64,000 nucleotides of DNA from Rhodospirillales bacterium CG15_BIG_FIL_POST_REV_8_21_14_020_66_15 (GCA_002781745.1 PFFW01000042.1:1-64000), one strand, 5' to 3'. Shown: positions 7,856-17,571, counted from the first letter of the stretch. Made by a program: numbers and translations. The notes: generated by a model from the letters alone, not told the origin.

Positions 7856-9979
7856 ATGAAACTCAATCGGAAGAATGTTCTCGTCTGTGACTGCGAAGGG
7901 ACCATGACCATCGACGGCAGGGCCCTGGCAAAGGCCTGCGCCCAGGGGGGCGACGCCGACGGCGATCTCAGGGTCGCGACGCACCTGTGCCGCCGCCAGA
8001 TCGAGGAGTTCCAGCGCGTCGCCGGCGCCGCCGGCCAGGCGGGGGAAACCCTGTTGGTCGCCTGCACCCAGGAGGCCCCCCTGTTCCTGGAAACCGGGAA
8101 CGAGATGGACGCCCCGCCGGCGCTTGCCTTCACCAACATCCGCGAGAAGGCCGGCTGGTCCGCCGACGCGCCGGGAAAGAGCAAGGACAAGAAGGCGTCG
8201 ACAAACCTCACGGCCAAGATGGCCGCCCTCCTGAACGAAGCGGCCATGGATTGGGCGGGGGCGCGGTCCGTCTCCATGAAGTCCGAAGGCGTCACCCTGG
8301 TCCTGGGCCGCGGCGAGGACGCCATCGAGGCGGCGAAGAAGCTGGCCGGGCGCCTGAACGTCACCCTGGTGCTGGAAGGGGCCCAGGACGTGCAGCCGCC
8401 CGCCGTCATGGAATTCCCCGTGTTCAAGGGCAAGGTCACGGGCGCCGGCGGACACCTGGGCGCCTTCAAGGTCGCCATCGCGGGCTTCATCGCCGCCAAG
8501 GCGTCCTCGCGCGGCGCGCTTGAGTGGGAGGGCGAGCCGCAGTCCGGCACCTCGGAATGCGACCTGATCCTCGACCTGCGCGGCGGACCGGCGCTGTTCC
8601 CGCACGCGGAAAAGCGCGACGGCTATTTCAACCCCGACCCCGGCAACCCGGCGCGTGTCGCCGACGCCATCTTCCAGATGGCGGATATGGTGGGCGAGTT
8701 CGAAAAGCCCCGCTACGTCGACTACGACGAGAAGATCTGCGCCCATGCGCGGTCCCGCATCACCGGCTGCACGCGCTGCATCGACAACTGCCCGGCCGGC
8801 GCCATCACGCCCGACAATGAACGGGTCAACATCGACCCCTACCTGTGCGGCGGCTGCGGCGTGTGCGCCTCGGTCTGCCCGACCGGGGCGGCGGGCTACG
8901 CCCTGCCCTTGGGCGACGAGTTGTTCAAGCGCGCGCGCGCGGTGCTGCGCACCTACCTGAAGGCGGGCGGCACGGATCCGGTCCTGCTGATCCACGACAC
9001 GGACCAGGGCGAGGAAGCCATTGGCCTGATCGCGCGCATGGGCCGGGGTCTTCCGGCCAACGTCATCCCCTTCGCCGTCAACGAAGTGACACAGGTCGGC
9101 ATCGACCTGTTCCTGTCCGCCGCCGCCTTCGGCGCCGTGCGTTGTCTGATCCTGCTGCCGCCCAGGAAGCGCGCCGAAGCCCAGGCCCAGGAGGGCGAGA
9201 TCGCCATCGCCGAGGCGGTGCTGGACGGCCTCGGCTACGGCACGGGCCGGGTCGCGCACCTGCACCTGGACGATCCCTCGGCGGTCGAAGATACGCTGTG
9301 GTCCCTCGAAAAACTGCCGGCCATGCCGCAGGGCGATTTCCTGCCGCTCGGGCGCAAGCGGGCGGTCATGCGCCTGGCGCTCGATGCGCTGCACAAGGCG
9401 GCGCCCAACAAGGTCGACGAGATCGCCATGCCGGCGGGGGCGCCCTTCGGCACCGTGACCGTGGACACCGCCGGCTGCACGCTGTGCCTGTCCTGCGTCG
9501 GCGCCTGCCCGGCCCGGGCGCTGCGTGACAATCCGGACAAGCCGCAGCTGTCGTTCGTCGAGGACGCCTGCGTGCAGTGCGGGCTCTGCGTCAAGACCTG
9601 CCCGGAGAAGGTCATCACCCTGACGCCGCGCCTGTCGTTCAAGGACGAGGCCAAGTCGCCCCGCGTGCAGAAGGAGGAAGACCCCTTCCACTGCATCCGT
9701 TGCGGCAAGCCCTACGGCACGCGCGCCACCATCAACCAGATGACGGAAAAGCTGAAGGGCCACAGCATGTTCGCCGGCGACGCCATCAACCGCCTGAAAA
9801 TGTGCGACGACTGCCGCATCATGGTGCAGTTCGACGTCGCCAATCCGCTGGCCGGCACGCCGCGACCCGCGACACGAACGACCGACGACTACCTGCGCGA
9901 ACGGGAGCAGATGCGCAAGACGGCGGAGGCCGACATGAAGGCGAAAGGCCTGGCGCCGGAGGCGGACAACGACGGTTGA
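7856..9979 (+). CDS. 4Fe-4S multicluster ferredoxin-domain protein (fdh-associated)
   Basis: 707 aa; CTRCIDNCP, CGGCGVCASVCP, CTLCLSCVGACP, CVQCGLCVKTCP, plus a C-terminal CIRCGK..CDDCRI pair. Confidence 0.88.
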   Translation: MKLNRKNVLVCDCEGTMTIDGRALAKACAQGGDADGDLRVATHLCRRQIEEFQRVAGAAGQAGETLLVACTQEAPLFLETGNEMDAPPALAFTNIREKAGWSADAPGKSKDKKASTNLTAKMAALLNEAAMDWAGARSVSMKSEGVTLVLGRGEDAIEAAKKLAGRLNVTLVLEGAQDVQPPAVMEFPVFKGKVTGAGGHLGAFKVAIAGFIAAKASSRGALEWEGEPQSGTSECDLILDLRGGPALFPHAEKRDGYFNPDPGNPARVADAIFQMADMVGEFEKPRYVDYDEKICAHARSRITGCTRCIDNCPAGAITPDNERVNIDPYLCGGCGVCASVCPTGAAGYALPLGDELFKRARAVLRTYLKAGGTDPVLLIHDTDQGEEAIGLIARMGRGLPANVIPFAVNEVTQVGIDLFLSAAAFGAVRCLILLPPRKRAEAQAQEGEIAIAEAVLDGLGYGTGRVAHLHLDDPSAVEDTLWSLEKLPAMPQGDFLPLGRKRAVMRLALDALHKAAPNKVDEIAMPAGAPFGTVTVDTAGCTLCLSCVGACPARALRDNPDKPQLSFVEDACVQCGLCVKTCPEKVITLTPRLSFKDEAKSPRVQKEEDPFHCIRCGKPYGTRATINQMTEKLKGHSMFAGDAINRLKMCDDCRIMVQFDVANPLAGTPRPATRTTDDYLREREQMRKTAEADMKAKGLAPEADNDG

Positions 9980-10178
9980 CCGGACAACCGGCCGCCGGCC
10001 GCCTTTCCACTCTGCGGAATTCCCTTTAAAAATTGGGGGCGACAAAGGGCCCTGCCGTTACTATCTTTGTGGAAAGATGACCAAAGGGACAAAATGGCGC
10101 CGCGGGTGGCGATAGGCCCCGTCGGCATCCGCCTCTCCGGGCGGGCCAAGACCTTGAGGACGTGACTGGGCAGACTCC

Positions 10179-11177
10179 ATGACCTCCATGATCGACCCCT
10201 TCGGACGGGCGGTAACCTATCTGCGCGTTTCCGTCACCGACCGCTGCGATTTCCGCTGCATCTACTGCATGGCGGAGGACATGACCTTCCTGCCCAAGGC
10301 GGAGGTCCTGTCGCTGGAGGAGCTTGATCGCCTGTGCTCGGCCTTCGTGCGCAGGGGAGTGCGGAAGCTGCGCCTGACCGGAGGCGAGCCGCTGGTCCGC
10401 CGTAACGTCATGTCGCTGATCCGCGGGCTTGGCCGGCACCTGAAGACCGGCGACCTGGAGGAACTGACCCTGACCTCCAACGGCTCGCAGCTTGCGCGCT
10501 TCGCGGACGAACTGGTCGACGCCGGCGTGCGGCGCATCAACGTCTCGCTCGACACCCTCGACCCGGACCGCTTCGAGGCGATCACCCGCTGGGGCAAGCT
10601 CGACAAGGTGATGGAGGGCATCGAGGCCGCCCGGCGGGCCGGCCTGCACGTGAAAATCAACACGGTGGCCCTCAAGAATTTCAACGAGGACGAACTGGAC
10701 CGCATGATCGAGTTCTGCGGCGCCAACGGCTTCGACATGACCCTGATCGAGACCATGCCCTTGGGCGAGATCGACCAGGACCGCACGGACCAGTACCTGC
10801 CGCTGTCCCAGGTGCGCGAGCGCCTGGAGAGCACCTGGACCCTGACCGACATCCCCTACAAGACCGGCGGCCCGGCGCGCTATACCGAGATCGCGGAAAC
10901 GGGCCGCAAGCTCGGATTCATCACGCCGCTGACCCATAACTTCTGCGAAGGCTGCAACCGCGTGCGCCTGACCTGCACGGGCACCCTCTACATGTGCCTG
11001 GGCCAGGACGACGCGGCGGACCTGCGCGCCCCGCTCCGCGCGTCCGAGGCCGACGAGCTTCTGGACGCCGCCATCGACGAGGCCATCGGCCGCAAGCCGA
11101 AGGGCCACGACTTCGTCATCGAGCGGCGCGGCGAGGGCCCCGCCGTGGGCCGCCACATGAGCGTCACCGGCGGCTGA
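10179..11177 (+). CDS. moaA: GTP 3',8-cyclase MoaA
   Basis: [19 protein letters not shown] radical-SAM motif; C-terminal [22 protein letters not shown]. Confidence 0.96.
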   Translation: MTSMIDPFGRAVTYLRVSVTDRCDFRCIYCMAEDMTFLPKAEVLSLEELDRLCSAFVRRGVRKLRLTGGEPLVRRNVMSLIRGLGRHLKTGDLEELTLTSNGSQLARFADELVDAGVRRINVSLDTLDPDRFEAITRWGKLDKVMEGIEAARRAGLHVKINTVALKNFNEDELDRMIEFCGANGFDMTLIETMPLGEIDQDRTDQYLPLSQVRERLESTWTLTDIPYKTGGPARYTEIAETGRKLGFITPLTHNFCEGCNRVRLTCTGTLYMCLGQDDAADLRAPLRASEADELLDAAIDEAIGRKPKGHDFVIERRGEGPAVGRHMSVTGG

Positions 11178-11186
11178 CGATTTATC

Positions 11187-11374
11187 ACCACAGAAACGAT
11201 GAGGCGGTGAGAAAGAAGGAAGAGGTATCGTCATGCCCGTGCTTGACACGGGCATCCACGCCTTCCCTCCCTCGGTTTCCGGCTTGACCGGGACGTGGAT
11301 GGCCGGGTCGGGGGCCGGCCATGACTGGAAAAGAGGTTTCCCCTTCTCAGCGCCTCGTCGCCTCTGTGGTTTTC
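11187..11374. repeat. nested palindromic intergenic repeat element (outer IR about 28 bp enclosing an inner about 34-bp IR)
   Basis: Outer arms ACCACAGAAACGATGAGGCGGTGAGAAA (11187-11214) and reverse complement of CTTCTCAGCGCCTCGTCGCCTCTGTGGT, 23/28 identical. Inner arms CGTCATGCCCGTGCTTGACACGGGCATCCACGCC (11229-11262) versus ACGTGGATGGCCGGGTCGGGGGCCGGCCATGAC (about 11293-11325). Confidence 0.7.
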
Positions 11375-11411
11375 TTTACTTTCTTATCCGGACCCCGATA
11401 GAGTTTCCGCC

Positions 11412-11762
11412 ATGTCCAGATGGCAGGAATACGACTGGGACCTGATGGTCCGGCGCCGTGCCCCGGTGCCGCTGGTCGCGGCGGCGCTGCTGCTTGCCTT
11501 GTGGCTGGCGACGGCGGAAAGCGGCTCCATCACCGCCGCGAAATGCCAGTCGGACCGGGACGACCTGATGGCCGCCATCGAGGCCGCCCGCCAGCAGACC
11601 ATCGACGACATCAACGCCCAGCTTGCCGCCACGGACGACGCGTACCGCATCGAGTCCCTGACCGCCCTGCGCGAGCGGGCCTGGGACGACGAGGAATCCC
11701 AGCGCGGCCAGGCGCAGCAGATATTCGTCGACTGCATGACCGCCGCCCGGCGCCCAGGCTGA
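11412..11762 (+). CDS. hypothetical protein with one N-terminal TM/signal segment
   Basis: 116 aa; APVPLVAAALLLALWLA hydrophobic segment then charged helical region. Confidence 0.6.
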   Translation: MSRWQEYDWDLMVRRRAPVPLVAAALLLALWLATAESGSITAAKCQSDRDDLMAAIEAARQQTIDDINAQLAATDDAYRIESLTALRERAWDDEESQRGQAQQIFVDCMTAARRPG

Positions 11763-11768
11763 GCGGCG

Positions 11769-12557
11769 TCAGCCGGGGCCGGCGGTCAGGGCTTCCGCAA
11801 TTTCGGCGGCGCAGGCCTCCAGGGGGGCGAGCATGGTCTTGACCGCCTCGTCCGCCGACAGCGCGTTTTTCAGGTAGAGCACGTTCATCGCGGCCATCGA
11901 CACGCCGTCAACCAGGATCGGAACGCCGATCGTCGAGATGCGGCGGCCGTATTCCGTTCGCGAGTATTCGTCGTGCATGGTGGCGTAGCCCTGGGCGCGG
12001 ATATCGGCAAGGTAGCGCTCCGCCTTCGCGCGGTCGCGGGCGATCTCGTTCCAAACCGCGGGCATGGCCGTGACGCGGTCGAGCACGTCGTCGCGTTCTT
12101 CCCCGGACGCGAAGGCAAGGTAGGCGAGCCCGAGGCTCGTCCCCAGCATCGGCGCGCGGTAGCCCGGCAGGCGGTTGACGACGATGGGGCCCGACTCGCG
12201 GGACGATTCGATCAGCACCATGGCATCGTGGTCGCAGATGGCGACGTCGGAGGGCCACCCGAAGCGGTTGCGGAACGACGCGATGATGGGGGCGACGACC
12301 CGCCCCACGGCGCGGTGACGGTCGTATCCCGCGCACAGCAGAAGGGTTTTCCCGGTTACCTCGTAGACCGTGCGGTCCGCGTCCCTGACGACGAGACCCG
12401 CATGCATCAGGGTTTCCAGCATGCGCACGATGGTGGCCTTGTCGAGGGCCGTCTCACGGTGCAGCTCGCCCACGGTGGCGCGGCCCTTCAGCTTGTTGAC
12501 GGCGGTCAGGACCTCCAACCCCCGCATGACCGCGTTGACCGGCTTATACGACCCCAT
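11769..12557 (-). CDS. IclR-family transcriptional regulator
   Basis: 262 aa; N-terminal wHTH (TVGELHRETALDKATIVRMLETLMHAGLV) and IclR effector domain. Confidence 0.88.
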   Translation of the reverse strand: MGSYKPVNAVMRGLEVLTAVNKLKGRATVGELHRETALDKATIVRMLETLMHAGLVVRDADRTVYEVTGKTLLLCAGYDRHRAVGRVVAPIIASFRNRFGWPSDVAICDHDAMVLIESSRESGPIVVNRLPGYRAPMLGTSLGLAYLAFASGEERDDVLDRVTAMPAVWNEIARDRAKAERYLADIRAQGYATMHDEYSRTEYGRRISTIGVPILVDGVSMAAMNVLYLKNALSADEAVKTMLAPLEACAAEIAEALTAGPG

Positions 12558-12622
12558 TGGCGCGACACCTTCCCGGTTTCGGGCGAGAGCGTCGGCGCTT
12601 TCGCACGCCGCCGGCCCTCAAT

Positions 12623-12639
12623 ATTTCATCTGTTGAAAT
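12623..12639. promoter_or_regulatory. candidate IclR operator (inverted repeat ATTTCA-N5-TGAAAT)
   Basis: ATTTCATCTGTTGAAAT in the divergent IclR/TauD intergenic region. Confidence 0.4.
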
Positions 12640-12736
12640 GTGGTTTCATTTACAAATTATCAGGCCCCGGTCATTTTTCAAGCAACGAAAAACGCCGCCC
12701 CAAAGGGCAAGGAACCATCCAAGGACAGCAGCAACC

Positions 12737-13612
12737 ATGACCATCCGGAAGAGACCTCTCGGTACCCTGGGCGTGGAGATCACCGGCATCGACGTCGGAT
12801 CGGACCTCACGGGCAGCGCCGGCGACAACCTGTTCGGCGAACTTCGTCAGGCCTGGCAGGAGGCCGGGGGCCTGATGGTGATCCGTGACCAGTCGATTAC
12901 CCAGGAACAGCATATCGAATTCTCGCGCCGCTTCGGCCCGCTGTTCCACGACGAAGGCCAACCGCCGCTGCAGGACACGGTGTCGCGCTATCTGCATCCC
13001 GTTCATCCACAGATCTACCGCGTGTCCAACAAGGTGGACGCCCAGGGCGAGTCCCAGGGCCGCGCCCGCGCCGGAACCTATTGGCATTCCGACGTCTCGT
13101 TCCGCGACCGCCCGGCTCAGGCTTCCGTCCTCTACGCCATCGAGATCCCGCCCTACGGCGGCGACACCATCTTCGCCGACATGGCGGCCGCCTACGACGC
13201 GCTGTCGGACGGCATGAAGGCGATGCTGTCCGGGCTCAAGGCCGTGCACGACTTCGCCGTCGCGGCGGCGACCCAGTACGCCAGGCCCATCGTCGTCGAC
13301 AAGGATTTCAACGGCGCCAACCGCTGCGTCCACCCCGTGGTGCGCACCCATGCCGAGACGGGCAGGAAGTCCCTTTACGTCAACCCGGGCTTCACCTCGC
13401 ACCTGGAGGGCTTCACGATGGAGGAAAGCAAGGCAATCCTCGACACCCTCTACCGGCACGCAACGCAGCCCGAATTCCTCTACCGTCATTCCTGGCAGCC
13501 GCACGACCTGCTGGTGTGGGACAACCGCCAGCTCATGCACTACGCGGTCTCGGACTATTCGGCGGACCGCTACATGGAGCGTACGACGGTGATCGGCGAA
13601 CGGCCGGTTTAG
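12737..13612 (+). CDS. TauD/TfdA-family 2-oxoglutarate-dependent dioxygenase
   Basis: MTIRKRPLGTLGVEITGIDVGSDL; WHSDVSFRDRPAQASVLYAIEIPPYGGDTIFADM (HxD) and distal H region. Confidence 0.92.
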   Translation: MTIRKRPLGTLGVEITGIDVGSDLTGSAGDNLFGELRQAWQEAGGLMVIRDQSITQEQHIEFSRRFGPLFHDEGQPPLQDTVSRYLHPVHPQIYRVSNKVDAQGESQGRARAGTYWHSDVSFRDRPAQASVLYAIEIPPYGGDTIFADMAAAYDALSDGMKAMLSGLKAVHDFAVAAATQYARPIVVDKDFNGANRCVHPVVRTHAETGRKSLYVNPGFTSHLEGFTMEESKAILDTLYRHATQPEFLYRHSWQPHDLLVWDNRQLMHYAVSDYSADRYMERTTVIGERPV

Positions 13613-13743
13613 AGCATGATGCTGAAAACGTTGAGCAGGCGATTGACCTCGTGCTTCGAGACGCTTCGCTCCTCAGCATGAGGGCAATCATTTCAATATC
13701 TTGCGTCACCCTGAGGAGGCGCGGAGCGCCGTCTCGAAGGGGG
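13613..13743. repeat. composite REP-like alphaproteobacterial intergenic repeat, possibly acting as bidirectional terminator
   Basis: CTCGTGCTTCGAGACGCTTCGCTCCTCAGCATGAGG (about 13648-13683) is inverted relative to CGTCACCCTGAGGAGGCGCGGAGCGCCGTCTCGAAGG (about 13704-13740), between convergent genes; preceded by AGAGCATGATGCTGAAAAC. Confidence 0.65.
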
Positions 13744-13783
13744 CCCGGGTTCATTCATCAACGAACCGGTATCGCATCTTTCC

Positions 13784-15406
13784 TCAATATCCTATCGCCG
13801 CGCCGTCGCTGCGCGGATCGGAGCCGCCCACGCGCAGGCCCGAGGCGGGGTCAATGACGATGCCATGGGCGTGGCCGGCCAGCTCGTTCCAATCGGCCCA
13901 GCGGTTGACGGGATGGCCGCGCCGTTCCAGTTCGTCCATGACGGCGGCGGCGAAGCGGCCCTCCATGTGCAACGTGTCCCGGGCCTCACCCAGGACGAAC
14001 CGCCCCGACAGCCACCTCGGCGCCTCGATGGCTTCTTGAATATCCAGACCGTGGTCGATCATGGCGCCGTAGGCCTGCAACTGGATTTGCGGTTGGCCGT
14101 CCGCGCCCATGCAGCCGAGCACGCTCCAGAGTTTCTCGTCCCTGAACCCCAGCGACGCGATCAGGGTGTGGAGCGGCACCTTGCCCGGCTCCAGCCGGTT
14201 CGGGTGATCCGGGTCGAGCGAGAAATAGGCGCTGCGGTTCTGCAGCACGACGCCCGTCCGCCCCGCGACCACGGCCGAACCGAAGACCCAGTAGAGGCTC
14301 TGGATCAGCGACGCCGCATTGCCCTCGGCGTCGACGGCGGCGACGTAGACCGTGTCGCCCTTGAGGCTGCCGGCGGCGGGCACCTGGTCCCAGGGCAGGG
14401 CGCGGATGGGGTCCATGAGCCGGCGCCGTTCGTCGGCGTAGTCACGTGACAACAACCGCGTCGTCGGCACCTCTGCGAAGTCCGGATCGGCGAGCCAGCG
14501 GTCGCGGTCGCGGTAGGCAATCTGCTTGGCCTGGACCATGAGGTGCACGTAATCGGGCCCGAGGAACGGCTTTTCGTGCAGGGCCAGGGGCTCCAGCAGG
14601 TTCAGCATCTGCAACAGGCTGATCCCCTGGGTCGGCGGCGGCGTCTGGAAGATCGTCACGTCGCGGTAGCGGGTCGAGATCGCCTCGCCCCAGCGCGCCT
14701 CCTGGGCCTTGACGTCGTCGATGGTGAAAAACCCGCCCTTCTCCTTCGCGAAGCGGGCCATCTCCGTCGCCGTGTCGCCCTCGTAGAACCCGGCCCGGCC
14801 GCCTTCGGCGATGGCCGTCAGCGTGCGCGCCAGGTCCGGGTTGCGGAGCTTGCTCCCCGCACGCGGCGCTTCGCCGCCCGGAAGGAAGATCGCCGCCGCC
14901 TCCGGATGTTCGGTCAGGTCCGCCTGCGTCGCGGCGATCCACCCTGCCAGGCGGCCCGTGACGGGAAAGCCGTCGCCGGCATAGCCGATGGCGCTTTCCA
15001 GGTCGCGCCCCATGGGCAGGCGGCCATAGGCGGCGTGGGCCGCGCACCAGCTCGCCACCGCACCCGGAACGGTCAAGGTCGCCGGCACGACGCCGCGATA
15101 GGGAATTTCCTTGAGGCCCCGCTCGGCGAACCAATCGAGCGACGCCGCCGCCGCGGCCCGGCCGCCGCCCGACAGGTAGCGGACGCGGCCCGCCTTGGCG
15201 TCATGGATCAACCAGAAGGCGTCGCCGCCGATGCTGGTCATATGCGGGTAGAGGACGGCGAGCGCCGCGCTCGCCGCGATGGCGGCGTCCACGGCCGAGC
15301 CGCCGGCGCGCAGCACCTCGACCCCCGCCGCCGAAGCGAGGGCGTGGGGCGAGGCGACCATGCCGTTGGGCGCCAGAGTGGCCGGTCGGCCGGTGGTGAT
15401 CTTCAT
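13784..15406 (-). CDS. gamma-glutamyltransferase family protein
   Basis: From MKITTGRPATLAPNGMVASPHALASAAGVEVLRAGGSAVDAAIAASAALAVLYPHMTSIGGDAFWLIHD. Confidence 0.92.
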   Translation of the reverse strand: MKITTGRPATLAPNGMVASPHALASAAGVEVLRAGGSAVDAAIAASAALAVLYPHMTSIGGDAFWLIHDAKAGRVRYLSGGGRAAAAASLDWFAERGLKEIPYRGVVPATLTVPGAVASWCAAHAAYGRLPMGRDLESAIGYAGDGFPVTGRLAGWIAATQADLTEHPEAAAIFLPGGEAPRAGSKLRNPDLARTLTAIAEGGRAGFYEGDTATEMARFAKEKGGFFTIDDVKAQEARWGEAISTRYRDVTIFQTPPPTQGISLLQMLNLLEPLALHEKPFLGPDYVHLMVQAKQIAYRDRDRWLADPDFAEVPTTRLLSRDYADERRRLMDPIRALPWDQVPAAGSLKGDTVYVAAVDAEGNAASLIQSLYWVFGSAVVAGRTGVVLQNRSAYFSLDPDHPNRLEPGKVPLHTLIASLGFRDEKLWSVLGCMGADGQPQIQLQAYGAMIDHGLDIQEAIEAPRWLSGRFVLGEARDTLHMEGRFAAAVMDELERRGHPVNRWADWNELAGHAHGIVIDPASGLRVGGSDPRSDGAAIGY

Positions 15407-15578
15407 GATGTCTCCCCGGGGGATTCGTTTCGACGTGTCAGGGCCGATACTCCATTGAAGCCCGAGCAAGGGCAAGGGGGCTGTCGCGCGGCGGTGAGCG
15501 GGCATGTAGGGGAACCGCGTCCCCTCAACAAACCAGCAAGTTCTTGTATTGCCGGGTCCCATTCCATATAGCTTGGCG

Positions 15579-16808
15579 ATGACCGCGCCGATCAATCCCG
15601 CCCACAATACCAGAAACCTCGCGATCCTCGCCTTCTGCCAAGCGCTGTTTTTCAGCGGCCGCACCCTGACGTTCTTTGCCGCGTCCCTGGTCGCGATCTC
15701 GATGCTGGGCAAGGATCTTTCGCTGGCGACCGCGCCGATCACCATGATGCTGATCGGCACGTCGGCCGGCACCCTGCCGGCCGCCTTCCTGATGCGGGCC
15801 TGGGGGCGGCGGTGGGGCTTCGCCTTCGGCTCCGCCGTCGGATGCATCGGGGCGCTGATCGCGGCCCAGGCCATTGCACTGGACAGTTTCCTCTTGTTCA
15901 ACGCAGGCCTGCTGATCTCCGGCATCTACGCGGGCTTCGCCCAGCAGTACCGATTCGCCGCGGCCGAGGTGGCGCCCGAGCACCTGAAGGAAAAAAACGT
16001 CTCCATCGTCATTGCGATGAGCGTCATCGGCGCCTTCGTCGGCCCTGAAACCGCCCTGCTCGCCAAGCACTGGATCTCGGCGGTGCCGTTCCAGGGCGCC
16101 TTCTGGATGCTGGCGGTGTTCTATGCGCTCTCCGGCGTCGTCATCCTGTTCGCGGACATGCCGCGGCTGACGAAGCAGGAACATGACGATTCCGGCCGGC
16201 CGCTCACCACCATCATGGCCTCGCCCACGTTCATCGTCGCCGTGATCGCGGCCCTTTTCGGCTATGTCGTCATGAATTTCCTGATGGTCGTGACGCCCGT
16301 CACCATGGAGACGATCAAGACCGTCGTGTTCTCCCACGAGAACATCAAGCTGGTGATCCAGTGGCATGTGGTGGGCATGTTCCTGCCGGGTTTCGTGACC
16401 GGCCATCTGATCAACCGGTTCGGCGTCGTGCGCACCATCGCGGCGGGCGCGGCCATCCTGCTGTGCTCCGTCCTCGTGGCCCTCAGCGGGACCTCCTTCG
16501 CCCACTTCCTGACCGCCCTGATCCTGCTCGGCGTCGGCTGGAACTTCACCTTCACCGGCGGCACGATCCTGGTGACCGAAGTCCATACCCCCGCCGAACG
16601 CGCCAAGGTTCAGGGGGCGAACGACTTCCTCCTGTTCACGGGCCTGGCGATTTCGTCTCTCCTGGCCGGAAGCGTCTATCATCATCTCGGCTGGGAATGG
16701 GTGAACTATGCGATGCTGCCGGTCATCCTGGTGATCCTGCTGTCCGCGCTATGGCTGCGCGTCGTCCGCCGCAGGGAACGGGCGCTTGCCGAGGCGGCGG
16801 CGCAATAG
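15579..16808 (+). CDS. MFS transporter
   Basis: about 410 aa, about 12 hydrophobic segments, MFS-type loop RAWGRRWGFAFGSAVG. Confidence 0.85.
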   Translation: MTAPINPAHNTRNLAILAFCQALFFSGRTLTFFAASLVAISMLGKDLSLATAPITMMLIGTSAGTLPAAFLMRAWGRRWGFAFGSAVGCIGALIAAQAIALDSFLLFNAGLLISGIYAGFAQQYRFAAAEVAPEHLKEKNVSIVIAMSVIGAFVGPETALLAKHWISAVPFQGAFWMLAVFYALSGVVILFADMPRLTKQEHDDSGRPLTTIMASPTFIVAVIAALFGYVVMNFLMVVTPVTMETIKTVVFSHENIKLVIQWHVVGMFLPGFVTGHLINRFGVVRTIAAGAAILLCSVLVALSGTSFAHFLTALILLGVGWNFTFTGGTILVTEVHTPAERAKVQGANDFLLFTGLAISSLLAGSVYHHLGWEWVNYAMLPVILVILLSALWLRVVRRRERALAEAAAQ

Positions 16809-16873
16809 CCGTCAGCCGTCGGCGCGACATGGTGCCCCCACCTATCCCCAAGCGCGGTTCGGTTCCGTAACCG

Positions 16874-17482
16874 CTAAGGGCGCAGCCCCATCAGGTAGCG
16901 GTTCAGACCGGCCATGCAGTCATGGAACGGCGCCATGCTCTGCGCCGACTTGGCCTGGCCGAAGGCGCCCTGGATGGCGGCAACGATCAGCGTCGCGGCC
17001 TCGTCCGTGTCGGCGGCCGCGTTGACGCTGCCCGAATGCTGACCGCGCGTGAGGGCCCGCGAGAGGCGGCGGCGCCAGGCGCGGTAAAGTTCCTCGATCC
17101 GCTGCCGGAAGCCGCCGTCCAGGGGCGACATTTCCTGCGCCAGGTTGTTCAGGGGACAGCCCAGCAGGTGGATCGCCGGCACTCGGTCCGTCATGTTGTC
17201 CTGGATGGTGCGGGCGATGGCGGCCAGCGGGTCGTCCTCGCCTTCCGCGTCGAGGGGCGCGAGCCACCAGTCCTCCAGGTAGCTTTTCACCAGTTCGTCC
17301 ACCACCGCGTAGCCGAGCGCCGTCTTGCCCGGGAAATGATGGTACATGGCCCCCTTGGTGACGCCGGTCAGCGCCAGGATGTCGTTGAGCCCCGCAGCCT
17401 GGAAGCCGTGGCGGTGGATGACGCCGTAGGCGGCCTCAAGGATCCGCCGCCGGGTTTCGTCGGGTCTGTAGGCACGTGACAT
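16874..17482 (-). CDS. TetR/AcrR-family regulator
   Basis: MSRAYRPDETRRRILEAAYGVIHRHGFQAAGLNDILALTGVTKGAMYHHFPGKTAL; start may be 17482 (M13 of the 214-aa ORF) or 17518. Confidence 0.9.
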   Translation of the reverse strand: MSRAYRPDETRRRILEAAYGVIHRHGFQAAGLNDILALTGVTKGAMYHHFPGKTALGYAVVDELVKSYLEDWWLAPLDAEGEDDPLAAIARTIQDNMTDRVPAIHLLGCPLNNLAQEMSPLDGGFRQRIEELYRAWRRRLSRALTRGQHSGSVNAAADTDEAATLIVAAIQGAFGQAKSAQSMAPFHDCMAGLNRYLMGLRP

Positions 17483-17495
17483 ACCGGGGAGTATG
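17480..17495. promoter_or_regulatory. candidate TetR operator CATAC-N6-GTATG
   Basis: CATACCGGGGAGTATG inverted repeat overlapping the likely start codon of the TetR gene. Confidence 0.45.
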
Positions 17496-17571
17496 AAATC
17501 ACCGCGAGGCTTCCGCAACCATCCGTTAGGGGCTAAGTTCCGGAAAGTCCCTTGATTTTCCGAAGACCGCC

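Noticed and set aside
7757-10045. 762-aa minus-strand ORF opposite the 4Fe-4S protein
   Set aside because: Shadow ORF caused by high GC third positions; the plus strand encodes clear ferredoxin motifs.
10020-10178. Possible Moco riboswitch upstream of moaA
   Set aside because: No recognisable Moco-RNA consensus by eye; would need a covariance-model search (Infernal, RF01055).
13701-14039. ORF beginning MRHPEEARSAVSKGAR
   Set aside because: Translation of the REP-like repeat followed by antisense of the GGT gene; a classic spurious annotation.
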